Of a stretch of 6,615 bases of DNA, positions 6,609 to 6,615 are shown piece by piece. The stretch spans positions 1 through 6,615 of the forward strand of contig JAGCZE010000275.1 of assembly GCA_017960415.1 (NCBI GenBank). The letters run 5' to 3'. This DNA comes from Lachnospiraceae bacterium. Its GTDB lineage: Bacteria > Bacillota_A > Clostridia > Lachnospirales > Lachnospiraceae. A model generated the notes under the pieces. It did no database searches and had not been told where the DNA came from. It saw only the letters and a program-made list of their open reading frames with translations. The translations under genes were made by a program, and so were the position numbers. Numbering within the stretch: the first letter of the stretch is position 1; every line of letters starts with the position of its first letter.

Positions 6609-6615
6609 TACAGAA

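Overview
The window looks like part of a carbohydrate-uptake operon from a Clostridia-type member of the Bacillota, most like gut or rumen Lachnospiraceae. The pointers are strong AGGAGG-type ribosome binding sites, GTG and TTG starts, lipoproteins with an L-[AST]-A-C-K-S-G lipobox followed by Thr/Pro-rich linkers, and a CUT1 permease pair without its own ATPase. The assignment rests on style and family recall; no search was run. All five genes are on the + strand.

Layout: (1) bases 1-1269 hold the C-terminal 422 residues of a DUF5696-type protein whose start lies outside the window. (2) 1266-2192 and 2211-3203 encode the two inner-membrane permeases of a CUT1 sugar ABC importer; the first overlaps the DUF5696 gene by ATGA and the second follows after 18 nt. 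(3) After a 56-nt A/T-rich gap, 3260-5590 encodes a 776-residue lipoprotein. It has a Thr/Pro linker, one N-terminal beta-sandwich-like domain and four tandem copies of a Trp-rich module of about 122 residues. (4) After 34 nt, 5625-6608 encodes a family-1-like extracellular solute-binding lipoprotein that stops at 327 residues, well short of the usual length, 7 nt before the window ends. No convincing terminator or promoter is visible between the genes, so one transcript is the simplest reading.

Working model (inference): the repeat lipoprotein captures or concentrates a glycan at the cell surface, the solute-binding protein hands oligosaccharides to the two permeases, a shared MsmX-type ATPase encoded elsewhere powers import, and the DUF5696 protein acts on the same glycan. 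The substrate cannot be read from the sequence.

The most unusual element is the four-module lipoprotein. Modules 2-4 are nearly identical in places at DNA level and each carries three conserved cysteines that module 1 lacks. The second point of interest is the early stop in the solute-binding protein.
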